A stretch of DNA of 64,000 bases, from assembly GCF_003330845.1 (NCBI RefSeq), contig NZ_CP026121.1, forward strand, positions 4,135,501-4,199,500. Reading direction: 5' to 3'. Made by a program: the position numbers and the translations under genes. Position 1 is the first letter of the stretch, and the number at the start of each line of letters is the position of its first letter. Shown piece by piece: positions 42,857 through 51,051 of the stretch. This DNA is from Streptomyces sp. Go-475 (GTDB lineage: Bacteria; Actinomycetota; Actinomycetes; Streptomycetales; Streptomycetaceae). The notes under the pieces are model-generated. The model was given only the letters and a program-made list of their open reading frames with translations. It was not told the DNA's origin and searched no databases.

Positions 42857-44290
42857 TCAGTTGTCGCCGACGCGGGAGCCCAGGGTGACGTCGACCGTGT
42901 GCTGCTTGCCGCCGCGCTCGTAGGTGATCGTGACCTTGTCGCCGGGCTTGTGGGTCCAGATCTCGCCGATCAGCGTGGGACCGGAGTCGATCACCCGGTC
43001 GTCGAGCTTGGTGATGACGTCGCCGGGCTTGAGGCCCGCCTTGGCGGCCGGACCGCCCGGCTCGACCGGTGTGGCGGCGCCGCCCGCGCCCTGCTTGGAG
43101 ATCTGCGCGCCGCCCGAGGTGTCGTCCAGCGAGACGGACGCGCCGATCTTCGCGTACACCGGCTTGCCGGTCTTGATCAGCTCCTGGGCGACGTACTCGG
43201 CCTGGTTGATCGGGATGGCGAAGCCCAGGCCGATCGAGCCGGACTGGCCGGTGCCGAAGCCGCCGTTGCCGGTGGACTGGATCGCGGAGTTGATGCCGAT
43301 GACGTTGCCCTGCGCGTCCAGCAGCGGACCGCCGGAGTTGCCCGGGTTGATCGAGGCGTCGGTCTGCAGGGCGCTCATGTACGACGCCTGGCTGCCGCTG
43401 CCGTCGCTGGAGGCCACCGGGCGGTTCTTGGCGCTGATGATGCCCGTCGTCACCGTGTCGGACAGGCCGAAGGGGGCGCCGATCGCGATGGTCGCGTCGC
43501 CGACGGCCACCTTGTCCGAGTCGCCGAGGGTGAGCGGCTTGAGATCGCCGGGGGCGTTCTTCAGCTTGATGACCGCCACGTCGTAGCCCTGGGCGTTGCC
43601 GATCACCTCGGCGTCGTACTTCTTGCCGTTCGGGAAGGTGGCGGTGAGTTTGCCGCCGTCCACGGCGTCCGCCACCACGTGGTTGTTGGTGATGATGTGG
43701 CCCTGCTTGTCGAAGACGAAGCCCGTGCCCGTGCCACCCTCGCCGCTGGTGCCCTCGGCCTCGATCGTGACCGTGCTCGGCAGCGCCTTGGCGGCCACGC
43801 CCGCGACGGTGCCCGGGTCGCGCTTGACGTCGCCGCCGCTGGTGGAGGCGGAGACCGTCGTCGAGCCGGTGCTGTCGTCGTTGTTCTTCGCCAGCGTGTA
43901 GCCGAGGCCGCCGCCCAGGCCGCCCGCGACCAGCGCGGCCACCAGGATCCCGGCGATCAGACCACCGCGCCCGCGGCCGGACTTCGGCGCCGGCTGCTGG
44001 TACGACGAACCCCAGCCGCCCGCGCCGTAACCGGATCCGCCGTCGCCGTGCGACGGCGCGGTGGGCGGCGGGGGCGGGGGCCACGACGGGTCGGGCGCGG
44101 AGGAGGAGACGCCGGGACGGCCGGCGTCACCGGGAGCGCCCTGCCCGTGGCCGGGCTGTCCCTGGGGGTCCTGCCCGTACGGCCCCTGCGGGGCCTGGCC
44201 CTGGGGCGCCGGAGCAGCGGGAGCGTCCACCGGCACGGGGGGTGCGGACGGGGCGGGGGGTACCGCGGTGCCCTCGTTCTCGGTGCTCAC
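42857..44290 (-). CDS. Membrane-anchored HtrA/DegP-type serine protease with PDZ domain
   Basis: 477 residues from GTG 44290, preceded by GAGGAGAGAAGCT. Cytoplasmic Pro/Gln/Gly-rich N-terminus (about 1-105), one membrane helix (GGLIAGILVAALVAGGLGGG, about 110-130), then a trypsin-like domain with His in HIITNNHVVAD, Asp in YDVAVIKL and Ser in DASINPGNSGGPLLD. PDZ domain at about 385-475 (AGLKPGDVITKLDDRVI). Acts outside the membrane in quality control of envelope or secreted proteins. Confidence 0.94.
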   Translation of the reverse strand: MSTENEGTAVPPAPSAPPVPVDAPAAPAPQGQAPQGPYGQDPQGQPGHGQGAPGDAGRPGVSSSAPDPSWPPPPPPTAPSHGDGGSGYGAGGWGSSYQQPAPKSGRGRGGLIAGILVAALVAGGLGGGLGYTLAKNNDDSTGSTTVSASTSGGDVKRDPGTVAGVAAKALPSTVTIEAEGTSGEGGTGTGFVFDKQGHIITNNHVVADAVDGGKLTATFPNGKKYDAEVIGNAQGYDVAVIKLKNAPGDLKPLTLGDSDKVAVGDATIAIGAPFGLSDTVTTGIISAKNRPVASSDGSGSQASYMSALQTDASINPGNSGGPLLDAQGNVIGINSAIQSTGNGGFGTGQSGSIGLGFAIPINQAEYVAQELIKTGKPVYAKIGASVSLDDTSGGAQISKQGAGGAATPVEPGGPAAKAGLKPGDVITKLDDRVIDSGPTLIGEIWTHKPGDKVTITYERGGKQHTVDVTLGSRVGDN

Positions 44291-44577
44291 AGCTTCTCTC
44301 CTCGATCCACGGCTGTTTCCTGGGTCGCACTGGGTACCGCTTCTCGCGCCGGTCGACGGGTCCGGCGCGACACTGCTGTGCTTGTCCCTTTGTATGCCGT
44401 CAGCTTTTCCCACGGGCCGTCAGAGCACCATAAGCGGTGGCTGTGGGTCCGGGGCCATTCTTTATATAGGTCATTACTGGCGAAAAGGATGCAATCCCAA
44501 TGCCTCCGTCCGGACCTGCGAAGCCGTCGGGCCCGTCCGACCGGACGCGTACCCGCACACGGTGGCACCATGACGCG

Positions 44578-45405
44578 GTGACCCACGCACGGCAGCATGT
44601 GATTCAAGTCGTCGCCCACCGCGGGGCCTCCGAGGACGCCCCGGAGCACACCCTGGCCGCGTACACCAAGGCGATCGAGGACGGCGCGGACGCCCTCGAA
44701 TGCGATGTGCGCCTGACCGCCGACGGCCACCTGGTGTGCGTGCACGACCGCCGGATCAACCGTACGTCCAACGGCCGCGGCGCGGTCTCCGCGCTGGAGC
44801 TCGCCGACCTCGCCGCCCTGGACTTCGGCTCCTGGAAGACGCGTGAGGCTTGGCGGGGGCGCGACGAGGAGCCCGACTGGGAGCACCGCCCGGAGGACCG
44901 CGAGGCGACCTCCGTGCTCACCCTGGAGCGGCTGCTGGAGCTCGTCGCCGACGCCGGGCGCCGGGTGGAACTGGCCATCGAGACCAAGCACCCCACCCGC
45001 TGGGCGGGGCAGGTCGAGGAGCGGCTGCTGGTCCTGCTGAAGCGGTTCGGCCTGGACGCCCCGGCCTCGGCCGAGGAGTCGCCGGTGCGGGTCATGAGCT
45101 TCTCGGCGCGTTCGCTGCACCGCGTGCGTGCCGCCTCGCCCACACTGCCGACGGTCTACCTGACGCAGTTCGTCACGCCCCGCCTGCGGGACGGGCGGCT
45201 GCCCGTGGGGGTGCCGATCGCGGGTCCCTCCCTCCGCATCGTGCGCAATCATCCGGCCTGCGTCACGCGCCTGAAGCGGGCCGGCCACCAGGTGCACGTG
45301 TGGACGGTGAACGAGCCCGAGGACGTCGAGCTGTGCGTCGGCCTGGGCGTCGACGCCATCATCACCAACCGCCCGCGCGCGGTGCTCGACCAGCTCGGCC
45401 GCTGA
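44578..45405 (+). CDS. Glycerophosphodiester phosphodiesterase (GDPD)
   Basis: 275 residues from GTG 44578; an ATG at 44500 would add 26 low-quality residues. Catalytic motifs VVAHRGASEDAPEHT, ALECDVRLTADGHLVCVHDR (E-D metal ligands and second His) and LAIETKHP. Ends KRAGHQVHVWTVNEPEDVEL, the conserved GDPD C-terminus. No signal peptide, so probably cytoplasmic hydrolysis of glycerophosphodiesters. The upstream 44440-44500 segment (TTTATATAGG) looks like a promoter. Confidence 0.92.
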   Translation: MTHARQHVIQVVAHRGASEDAPEHTLAAYTKAIEDGADALECDVRLTADGHLVCVHDRRINRTSNGRGAVSALELADLAALDFGSWKTREAWRGRDEEPDWEHRPEDREATSVLTLERLLELVADAGRRVELAIETKHPTRWAGQVEERLLVLLKRFGLDAPASAEESPVRVMSFSARSLHRVRAASPTLPTVYLTQFVTPRLRDGRLPVGVPIAGPSLRIVRNHPACVTRLKRAGHQVHVWTVNEPEDVELCVGLGVDAIITNRPRAVLDQLGR

Positions 45406-45659
45406 CCCTCCGTGCCGGCATGACACCACACAAGTCCCACCAGACCCGTGCACACCCCTTGACCCGCGTCCCCGCCAGACGGGATCCTCCGATCTCGGCC
45501 ACACCGATGAAATCCAGCCACACGATCACAGGGAGTGCTCCGGCGCGTTCGGTCCGTGTCCGGTCGTGGTGAATGCGTCACCGGAGATGGATTGGCCGGT
45601 TTCCGGTACAGGCCAATGGGGCATCCACACCGTGGCGTGGGGCGAAGGAGGTCTCGGGG

Positions 45660-46211
45660 GTGGCGTTGGTGGTGGCACAGGAGGTGCCCACGTCGTCGAG
45701 CATGGCCGTACCCCATGGCCCTGCGGGCGTGGGGGAAGCGAGACACCGTATGCGTGCGCAGTTGCGCAGAGGTGGCGTAGCGGAATCGGTCATCGACGAC
45801 GCCGTACTGATCCTTTCCGAACTCTTGAGCAACGCGTGCAAACACGGCCGGCCCCTGGGCGACGCCCTGTCCGGTGACGGCGACGTCCGTGCCGCGTGGC
45901 GCGTGGACCCGACCGGCCGGCTCATCGTCGAGGTCACGGACGGCGGCGGCCCGACCCGCCCCGCCCCGGCGACCCCGTCGGTGACGGCGCACGGCGGCCG
46001 CGGGCTGAACATCATCACCGCGCTCGCCGACGACTGGGGCGTCCGGGACGACATCCGCGGCGAGGTCACGGTCTGGGTCGTCGTCCACGACGACGTGTAC
46101 GACCCGGACGCCGGCCACCGCCGCGACGACTTCGCGACGCGCGTCGCCGCCCCGGCGGTCTCCCAGATACCCGGCCTCGACTTCGCGGACGCCTTCGACG
46201 ACATGGACTGA
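45660..46211 (+). CDS. RsbW/anti-sigma-type ATP-binding protein
   Basis: 183 residues from GTG 45660 with AAGGAGG nine bases upstream. GHKL ATPase (HATPase_c_2): N-box SELLSNACKHGRP, G1 EVTDGGGPTRP, and G2 GGRGLNIITALADDWGVR. Streptomyces carries many such single-domain proteins, which bind sigma or anti-anti-sigma partners. The upstream 254 bases include ATTGGCC...GGCCAAT arms flanking a 13-base spacer (around 45591-45617). Confidence 0.87.
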   Translation: MALVVAQEVPTSSSMAVPHGPAGVGEARHRMRAQLRRGGVAESVIDDAVLILSELLSNACKHGRPLGDALSGDGDVRAAWRVDPTGRLIVEVTDGGGPTRPAPATPSVTAHGGRGLNIITALADDWGVRDDIRGEVTVWVVVHDDVYDPDAGHRRDDFATRVAAPAVSQIPGLDFADAFDDMD

Positions 46212-46239
46212 GGCGCGGTACGCCACGACGGGCCCGAGG

Positions 46240-46340
46240 TTGTCCACAGGGCGATGGACCCGGGGTCGTCCACAGGACGAGGGACGATGGACCCAGGGTC
46301 GTCCACAGGACGACGGACGACTGACCCGGGGTTGTCCACA
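46240..46340. repeat. Four spaced DnaA-box-like 9-mers
   Basis: TTGTCCACA at 46240-46248 and 46332-46340, and TCGTCCACA at 46266-46274 and 46299-46307, all in the same orientation, spaced 26, 33 and 33 bases start to start in partly repeated context (GGACGA, GACCC). TTGTCCACA is the known Streptomyces DnaA box. The run fills the gap between the anti-sigma-type gene and the DUF5926 gene. Confidence 0.65.
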
Positions 46341-46414
46341 GGACCCCGTCGCCCGGGGCACGAACGGCTAGGCTCGCGACCGTACGAGACGAGCCGCAAC
46401 CGGGAGACCCACCG

Positions 46415-47404
46415 ATGGCCAAGAAGCGACCCCAGACGAAGGCCAAGCGCCCGCAGACCACGGCCGGGGCCCGCGCCGCAGGCGCTGACGGAGCCGTGCC
46501 GGTCGTCGGTGCCCGCGAGCCCTGCCCCTGCGGCAGCGGCCGCCGCTACAAGGCCTGTCACGGCCGGGCCGCCTCCCACGCCGCGACCGAGCTGGTGCAC
46601 CGCCCCTTCGAGGGCCTGCCCGGCGAGTGCGACTGGGTGGCCCTGCGCGAGCTGGTGCCGGCGGCCACGGTCGAGCTGACCCTCAAGGACGGCCTGCCGG
46701 AAGGCGTCCCCGCGGTCACGCTGGCCACGGTCCTGCCGATGGCCTGGCCCGCCCTGCGCCGCGACGACGGCTCGGTGCTGCTCGGCCTGCAGAACGACAC
46801 CGCGTCGGGCGACATCAGCCGCGACCTCGCCGACACCCTCCAGCGCGCCCTGGAAGCCCAGCCGGGCACGCCCGTGCAGGGCCGCCGCGCCCCGGCCGAC
46901 AGCCCGCGGCTGCAGGACCTGCTCGACCCGCAGGGCGCCTTCGAGCCAGAAGTGCACAGCGGCTTCGAGTTCTGGGTCCCGGATGCGGAGAACGCCACAC
47001 CGGAGGTGACCGCCTCCCTGGAGCGGGCCAACGCCGCGGCCATCCCGACGGTCAAGCTCCAGGGCGTGGACGCCGCGTACTGGTGCGAGACGCCGGAGAA
47101 GAACCACCTGCGGTGGGTCATGCCCCATCCTGAGGAGCAGCTTCTGGACGCTCTCGCGCGGCTGCACGCCGCGGGCCGCTCCAGCCTCGGCGAGGGCACG
47201 CGCCTGGTCGGCTCCTTCCGCGCTCACGGACTCACGGTGCCGGTGTGGGACCTGCCCAGCGGCGTCTCGGCCGAGGACGTGGAGAAGCCGGCGGCGGAGT
47301 TCGCCGAGCGTCTCGCCGCCGCCCTGGCGACGGACGCGCCGCTCACGGCGGAGGAGCGCCGGGCGCGCGGCGGCCTCACCAACCGGCAGGTCACCCTGAG
47401 CTGA
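46415..47404 (+). CDS. DUF5926 protein with N-terminal SEC-C zinc motif
   Basis: 329 residues. A basic N-terminus (AKKRPQTKAKRPQTT) is followed by EPCPCGSGRRYKACHGR (about 36-52), a SEC-C-type Zn-binding motif (CxCxSGxxxxxCxG). The rest is the actinobacterial DUF5926 fold with conserved FEFWVPDAENATPEV and KNHLRWVMPHPEEQLLDAL. Function unknown. The DnaA-box-like repeats lie directly upstream. Confidence 0.85.
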   Translation: MAKKRPQTKAKRPQTTAGARAAGADGAVPVVGAREPCPCGSGRRYKACHGRAASHAATELVHRPFEGLPGECDWVALRELVPAATVELTLKDGLPEGVPAVTLATVLPMAWPALRRDDGSVLLGLQNDTASGDISRDLADTLQRALEAQPGTPVQGRRAPADSPRLQDLLDPQGAFEPEVHSGFEFWVPDAENATPEVTASLERANAAAIPTVKLQGVDAAYWCETPEKNHLRWVMPHPEEQLLDALARLHAAGRSSLGEGTRLVGSFRAHGLTVPVWDLPSGVSAEDVEKPAAEFAERLAAALATDAPLTAEERRARGGLTNRQVTLS

Positions 47405-47420
47405 CGGCTCGCCGCGGGAT

Positions 47421-47450
47421 CCGGCCCGGCCGTTCCACCGGCCGGACCGG
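47421..47450 (+). terminator. Terminator after the DUF5926 gene
   Basis: 12-bp stem CCGGCCCGGCCG / CGGCCGGACCGG with one mismatch and a 6-base loop, starting 16 bases after the stop codon. Confidence 0.65.
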
Positions 47451-47518
47451 ATTCCTGTGCCTGGTGGTTCACAACTCCCGGCAGGGACAAGCCAGTCGGT
47501 GACTGGAAAGGCGAGATC

Positions 47519-47600
47519 GAATTTGCGAACCGCCGATCTCTTGTTACCGTTCCTGTAGCCCGGTTGCTGGTGCATCCCCCGTCGCCAGCAACCGGGTCTT
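47519..47600 (+). ncRNA. Candidate small RNA or orphan promoter-terminator unit
   Basis: A promoter-like pair (TTGCGA at 47523-47528 and TTACCGT at 47544-47550) is followed within 10 bases by a perfect 12-bp stem CCCGGTTGCTGG / CCAGCAACCGGG (47559-47570 and 47585-47596) and a TCTTTCC tail. It lies between two convergent genes, the first of which already has its own terminator. Either a short independent transcript or simply the terminator of the opposing gene. Confidence 0.4.
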
Positions 47601-47637
47601 TCCATGCGCGCTCGATCTCACCCAGCGCAGCCGCTCG

Positions 47638-48234
47638 TCAACTGACCGTCCAGACAGGCGCGTTGCTCCCCGATCGCAGCAGCAGCGGCCCTCGTCCGCC
47701 CCGCCGGGCGAACTCCGCGACCGCCGTGTAGGCCGCCAGCTCCCCCCGCGTGGGCTCCCGGGGCGTCTCGCACGCGCCCGGCTCGTCCCCGGCCCCCACC
47801 GCGCACGTCATCCGCACGGTCCGGTCGTCGGGCCCCATCAGGCTCAGAACGGCCTCCAGCGCCTCCCCGGTCGCGTTGCGGTAGTAGGTCCGCGCCCAGG
47901 TGACCGCGCCCTGCGTCACCACGCAGGTCTGCGCCTCGATGCCGTCGGGGGAGGAGAGTTCGGGCCCGCAGCGCACCGCGGCGGCCACGACGGAGGGTTC
48001 CTCGCCGTCAGCGGCCGGAGCGCGACGTACGGCGCCGGAGGGGGAGGTACGTGCCTCGGCGCCGCCCACGGAACGCACGGATCCCGTGGATTTCTTGGAC
48101 CCCTCCGATGGCACGGACCCCGCCGACGCCACCGCCAGCGGCAGTGCGACCGCGCACGCCGCCACGACGCCCGTGAGGGCGAGGAGTCGGGCCTTTCGGG
48201 AGTCCCGGGCGCGCCCCCGGGCATGACGCGGCAT
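47638..48234 (-). CDS. Exported or membrane-anchored hypothetical protein
   Basis: 198 residues. Basic N-terminus and one hydrophobic helix (about 18-40, LLALTGVVAACAVALPLAVASAG), then a Ser/Gly-rich linker and a domain with three cysteines (AAVRCGPEL, AQTCVVTQG, MTCAVGAGDEPGAC). Ends LLLRSGSNAPVWTVS. No recognised family; extracytoplasmic by topology. Confidence 0.75.
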   Translation of the reverse strand: MPRHARGRARDSRKARLLALTGVVAACAVALPLAVASAGSVPSEGSKKSTGSVRSVGGAEARTSPSGAVRRAPAADGEEPSVVAAAVRCGPELSSPDGIEAQTCVVTQGAVTWARTYYRNATGEALEAVLSLMGPDDRTVRMTCAVGAGDEPGACETPREPTRGELAAYTAVAEFARRGGRGPLLLRSGSNAPVWTVS

Positions 48235-48289
48235 GGCCCCGGAACATAACGCGCCGGGGCGGGCGCGGGGCTCGGCGCGCCCGAGGGTC

Positions 48290-48955
48290 CTAGAACTCGG
48301 GCGCGCTCACACCCGTACGAGTGAGGGCCTCGACCACGGCGTCCACCACGGCCTCGACATCGGGCACCCACGGCGAGGCGGAGCCGGGCAGCGGCGCCCG
48401 CTCCCAGCGGATCTCGCCCTGGCCCGTCCCGGACGGCGGCAGCGCCAGGTAGCCGCCCTCGCCGTGGAAGCGGAGGGAGCCGGGGACGAAGTCCTTGGCG
48501 TAGAGCAGTTCGCCGAGCTGCTCCATGGAGTACGGCTTCACGAGGATCGCCCAGCGCGTGGGCGAGGCGACGACCGGGCCGAGCCGCATGCCCGAGCGGT
48601 CGAGCGCTTCGAGGGCACGGGCGGCCGGCAGGGCCGGCAGGGAGACCGCGCAGGGGGCCTTGCCGCCGGTGGCCAGGATGATCGGCGCCGTCGGCCGGTT
48701 GCTCCACCACCAGCGGACCATGCGCTCGTCGGTGGTGGCCGCGAGGAGGCCGGGGTCGAAGGGGTGCGCGCCGGGCACCGTGCAGTCGGGGTCGGGGCAG
48801 CTGCAGCGGGAGTGCCCCTGCGGGTCCGCCGCCACGCCCGGGAGTACGGGCCACTGCCATTCCGTCGCGTAGGTCAGGGCCGCGCCGATCGGCTCAGGCC
48901 TCCCGTCACTGCGCTGGAACAGGAGCCTGCGTCGCCTTCCAGGGATCTCGCGCAT
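48290..48955 (-). CDS. Bifunctional DNA primase/polymerase (prim-pol) domain protein
   Basis: 221 residues from ATG 48955 with GGAAAGGACGAG upstream. N-terminal prim-pol-like region: IGAALTYATEWQWPVLPGVA, a Cys/His site CSCPDPDCTVPGAHP, and MVRWWWSNRPTAPIILATGG; then VVASPTRWAILVKPYSMEQL and FHGEGGYLALPPSG. Shorter than the prim-pol protein at 27867 and more diverged at the metal site, so catalytic activity is doubtful. A regulatory or replication-accessory role is speculative. Confidence 0.8.
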   Translation of the reverse strand: MREIPGRRRRLLFQRSDGRPEPIGAALTYATEWQWPVLPGVAADPQGHSRCSCPDPDCTVPGAHPFDPGLLAATTDERMVRWWWSNRPTAPIILATGGKAPCAVSLPALPAARALEALDRSGMRLGPVVASPTRWAILVKPYSMEQLGELLYAKDFVPGSLRFHGEGGYLALPPSGTGQGEIRWERAPLPGSASPWVPDVEAVVDAVVEALTRTGVSAPEF

Positions 48956-49457
48956 GAGCGCTCGTCCTTTCCGTTGCACGCCTGGCAACACCGTGGTCCA
49001 CATCACAACATGTGTCGATCACTTCACTGTGCGTACCTGTTGGCGCATCACACCCCTACCATGAGCAAGGGGAACCCCTATGGGTCGAGCAAGGGCTGCC
49101 TCCGCGGCCGTCCCGCCCATACTGCGTGTATCAAAAGCACGGGCGTGGCGTAGGGGTGGCGAAGTATGGCGTTTGCCGTCGCGCGTATTTCTCTCCGCCT
49201 CCGCCACGGGAGGATGGGGCACGGTCGTCGGTGGATAGGACGCCCGGTTCCGTCACCAGGTTCCGGGTGGTTCCCAACCACCCCTGGCCTTCACCGAGTA
49301 CGTACCCATCACGACCGCTGTGACGCTCCGTCGAGCAAGCCCAGTCGACCGCAATAAGCCGTCACCTGCGGCAGTTTTAAGCCAACTTTGCATTTCCGTA
49401 AGAAGAAGGAGAGTTGTCCCCTCGGGCCTCACGGACACCAGGAATCCCAGCAGGACA
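48956..49457. other. Divergent promoter region, prim-pol and PP2C genes
   Basis: 502 bases without a convincing gene; a 32-codon frame at 49061-49156 (MSKGNPYGSSKGCLRG) has weak support. Contains a small hairpin GGGTGGTT / AACCACCC (49265-49283) and an AT-richer block (CAGTTTTAAGCCAACTTTGC, about 49372-49391) suited to the PP2C promoter. The long leader suggests complex regulation of the phosphatase. Confidence 0.5.
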
Positions 49458-50969
49458 ATGCTGGACATCTCCTCACGAGTGCGTGTACATGTGGAGACAC
49501 TGCTAGCGGCGCAGAATGACATGGGGGTTTGCGATGCTTTGGAGCAGTACGCGCCGGTCGGAAGGCCGGACGCCATGAACGCCCCGCACCCTCCGAAAGT
49601 GGCTGGAATCGATTCAACGGTTCCGGCTCCCGCACACACTGTCGCGCCCGTCGCGGGTACCGCCCCGGCCGCCCCCGCAAACCCACCGGCCCCGCCCGGC
49701 GCGGTTCTCCAGGACCGACTCGCCGGCTGGGTCTCCGACCTCACCACGCTGCACGAGCTGACCGAACGCCTGGCCCGCACGGCCGCGCTCGACGAGGCAC
49801 TCCAGGAACTGCTGCGGGCCGGCGCCGCCCTGGTCGGCGCCCGGCGCGGCCTCGTCGTCCTCGAGCCCGGCGACGGCCTCGGCCCGGACACCACCATCGG
49901 CCTGGGCCTGGCCCGCGCCGACCTCGGCCACATCGAGACGGTGCCGCGCAGCGCCCTCTCCTACGGCCGGATCCTCGAAGGCCTCCCGGGCGGCGAGGGC
50001 GGGATCGCCGACCCCGACCTGTTCGCCGAGGAGGGGCTCGACCCCCGCCACCGCGAGGTCGCGGCCCGGCTCGGCTACGCCGCCAGCTACACCCTCCCCC
50101 TGTCCACCGACACCGCCGGCCGCCTCGGCGCCGCCGTCTGGCTCTACGACGAACCCGCCGAACCCGGCGAGCGGCCGCGCCACCTCGCCGGCCTGTACGC
50201 CCGGTACGCCGCCGAGCACCTGGCCCGGCTCCTGGAGCTGGAGCGCACGCGCACGTCCATGGCGACCATGTCGGACGAGCTGCTGCCCTCCCGGCTGCCG
50301 CGGGTGGCCGGTGTGCAGCTCGCCGCCCTGCACCGCACCGGCCCGCGCGGCGGCGGCGACTGGTACGACGCGCTGCCGCTGCCCGACGCCGCCCTCGGCC
50401 TCGCCGTCGGATCGGTCACCGGGGCGGGGCCCAGCGCGGTCGCCGCGATGGGGCGGCTGCGGGCGTCCCTGCGCGCGTACGCCGTGATGGAGGGGGAGGA
50501 CCCGGTGGCGGTCCTGTCCGACCTGGAGCTGCTGCTGCGGCTGACCGAGCCGGCCCGCTCGGCCACCGCCCTGTTCGGCTACTGCGAACCGGCCGCCCGC
50601 AAGATCACGCTGGCCGGTGCCGGGCACAGCCCGCCCCTGCTGATCGGAGAACGCCGCACGGAGTTCGTGGAGACGTCGGTCTCGGCCCCGCTGGGCATGC
50701 TCGCCTGCTGGGAGGCGCCCAGCGTGGAGATCCTCGCCGAGCCCGGGGAGACGGTCCTGCTGTACACCGACGGGCTGCTGCACCGCACCGGCGAGGCCAC
50801 CGACCGGGCCTTCGCGCGGCTGCACGCGGCGGCGGCCGGAGTGCCCCGGGCGCTGCGCCGCGACCCCGGCGCGATCGCCGACCACGTCCTGCGCAGCGTG
50901 CTGCCGGACGGGCTGGACGCGGCGGACGGCGCGGAGGACGTCGTGCTGCTGGCGGCCCGCTTCGAGTAA
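49458..50969 (+). CDS. GAF-PP2C (SpoIIE-type) phosphatase
   Basis: 503 residues from ATG 49458, with AGCAGGAC upstream; an internal ATG at 49575 is possible. A Pro/Ala-rich segment (about 45-85) is followed by a GAF-like domain (about 90-260, DLTTLHELTERLARTAALDE). The PP2C_SIG phosphatase follows (about 270-500, SDELLPSRLPRVAGVQLAAL, GDWYDALPL with metal Asp, TGAGPSAVAAMGRLR, GHSPPLLI, VLLYTDGLLHRTGE). Dephosphorylates anti-anti-sigma-type proteins in partner-switching pathways; two anti-sigma-type ATPases are encoded within 6 kb. Confidence 0.92.
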   Translation: MLDISSRVRVHVETLLAAQNDMGVCDALEQYAPVGRPDAMNAPHPPKVAGIDSTVPAPAHTVAPVAGTAPAAPANPPAPPGAVLQDRLAGWVSDLTTLHELTERLARTAALDEALQELLRAGAALVGARRGLVVLEPGDGLGPDTTIGLGLARADLGHIETVPRSALSYGRILEGLPGGEGGIADPDLFAEEGLDPRHREVAARLGYAASYTLPLSTDTAGRLGAAVWLYDEPAEPGERPRHLAGLYARYAAEHLARLLELERTRTSMATMSDELLPSRLPRVAGVQLAALHRTGPRGGGDWYDALPLPDAALGLAVGSVTGAGPSAVAAMGRLRASLRAYAVMEGEDPVAVLSDLELLLRLTEPARSATALFGYCEPAARKITLAGAGHSPPLLIGERRTEFVETSVSAPLGMLACWEAPSVEILAEPGETVLLYTDGLLHRTGEATDRAFARLHAAAAGVPRALRRDPGAIADHVLRSVLPDGLDAADGAEDVVLLAARFE

Positions 50970-51051
50970 CGGTCCTCGTCATCGGCCCGGGCCCCCTTCC
51001 ACGCCGCCGTAGAGTGGACGGTGGTCCAGTGCCGTATCGAGGAGGATGACC

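Noticed and set aside
46240..46340. The chromosomal oriC itself
   Set aside because: Only four same-strand boxes in about 100 bases, with no dnaA or dnaN gene nearby; too small for a Streptomyces origin.
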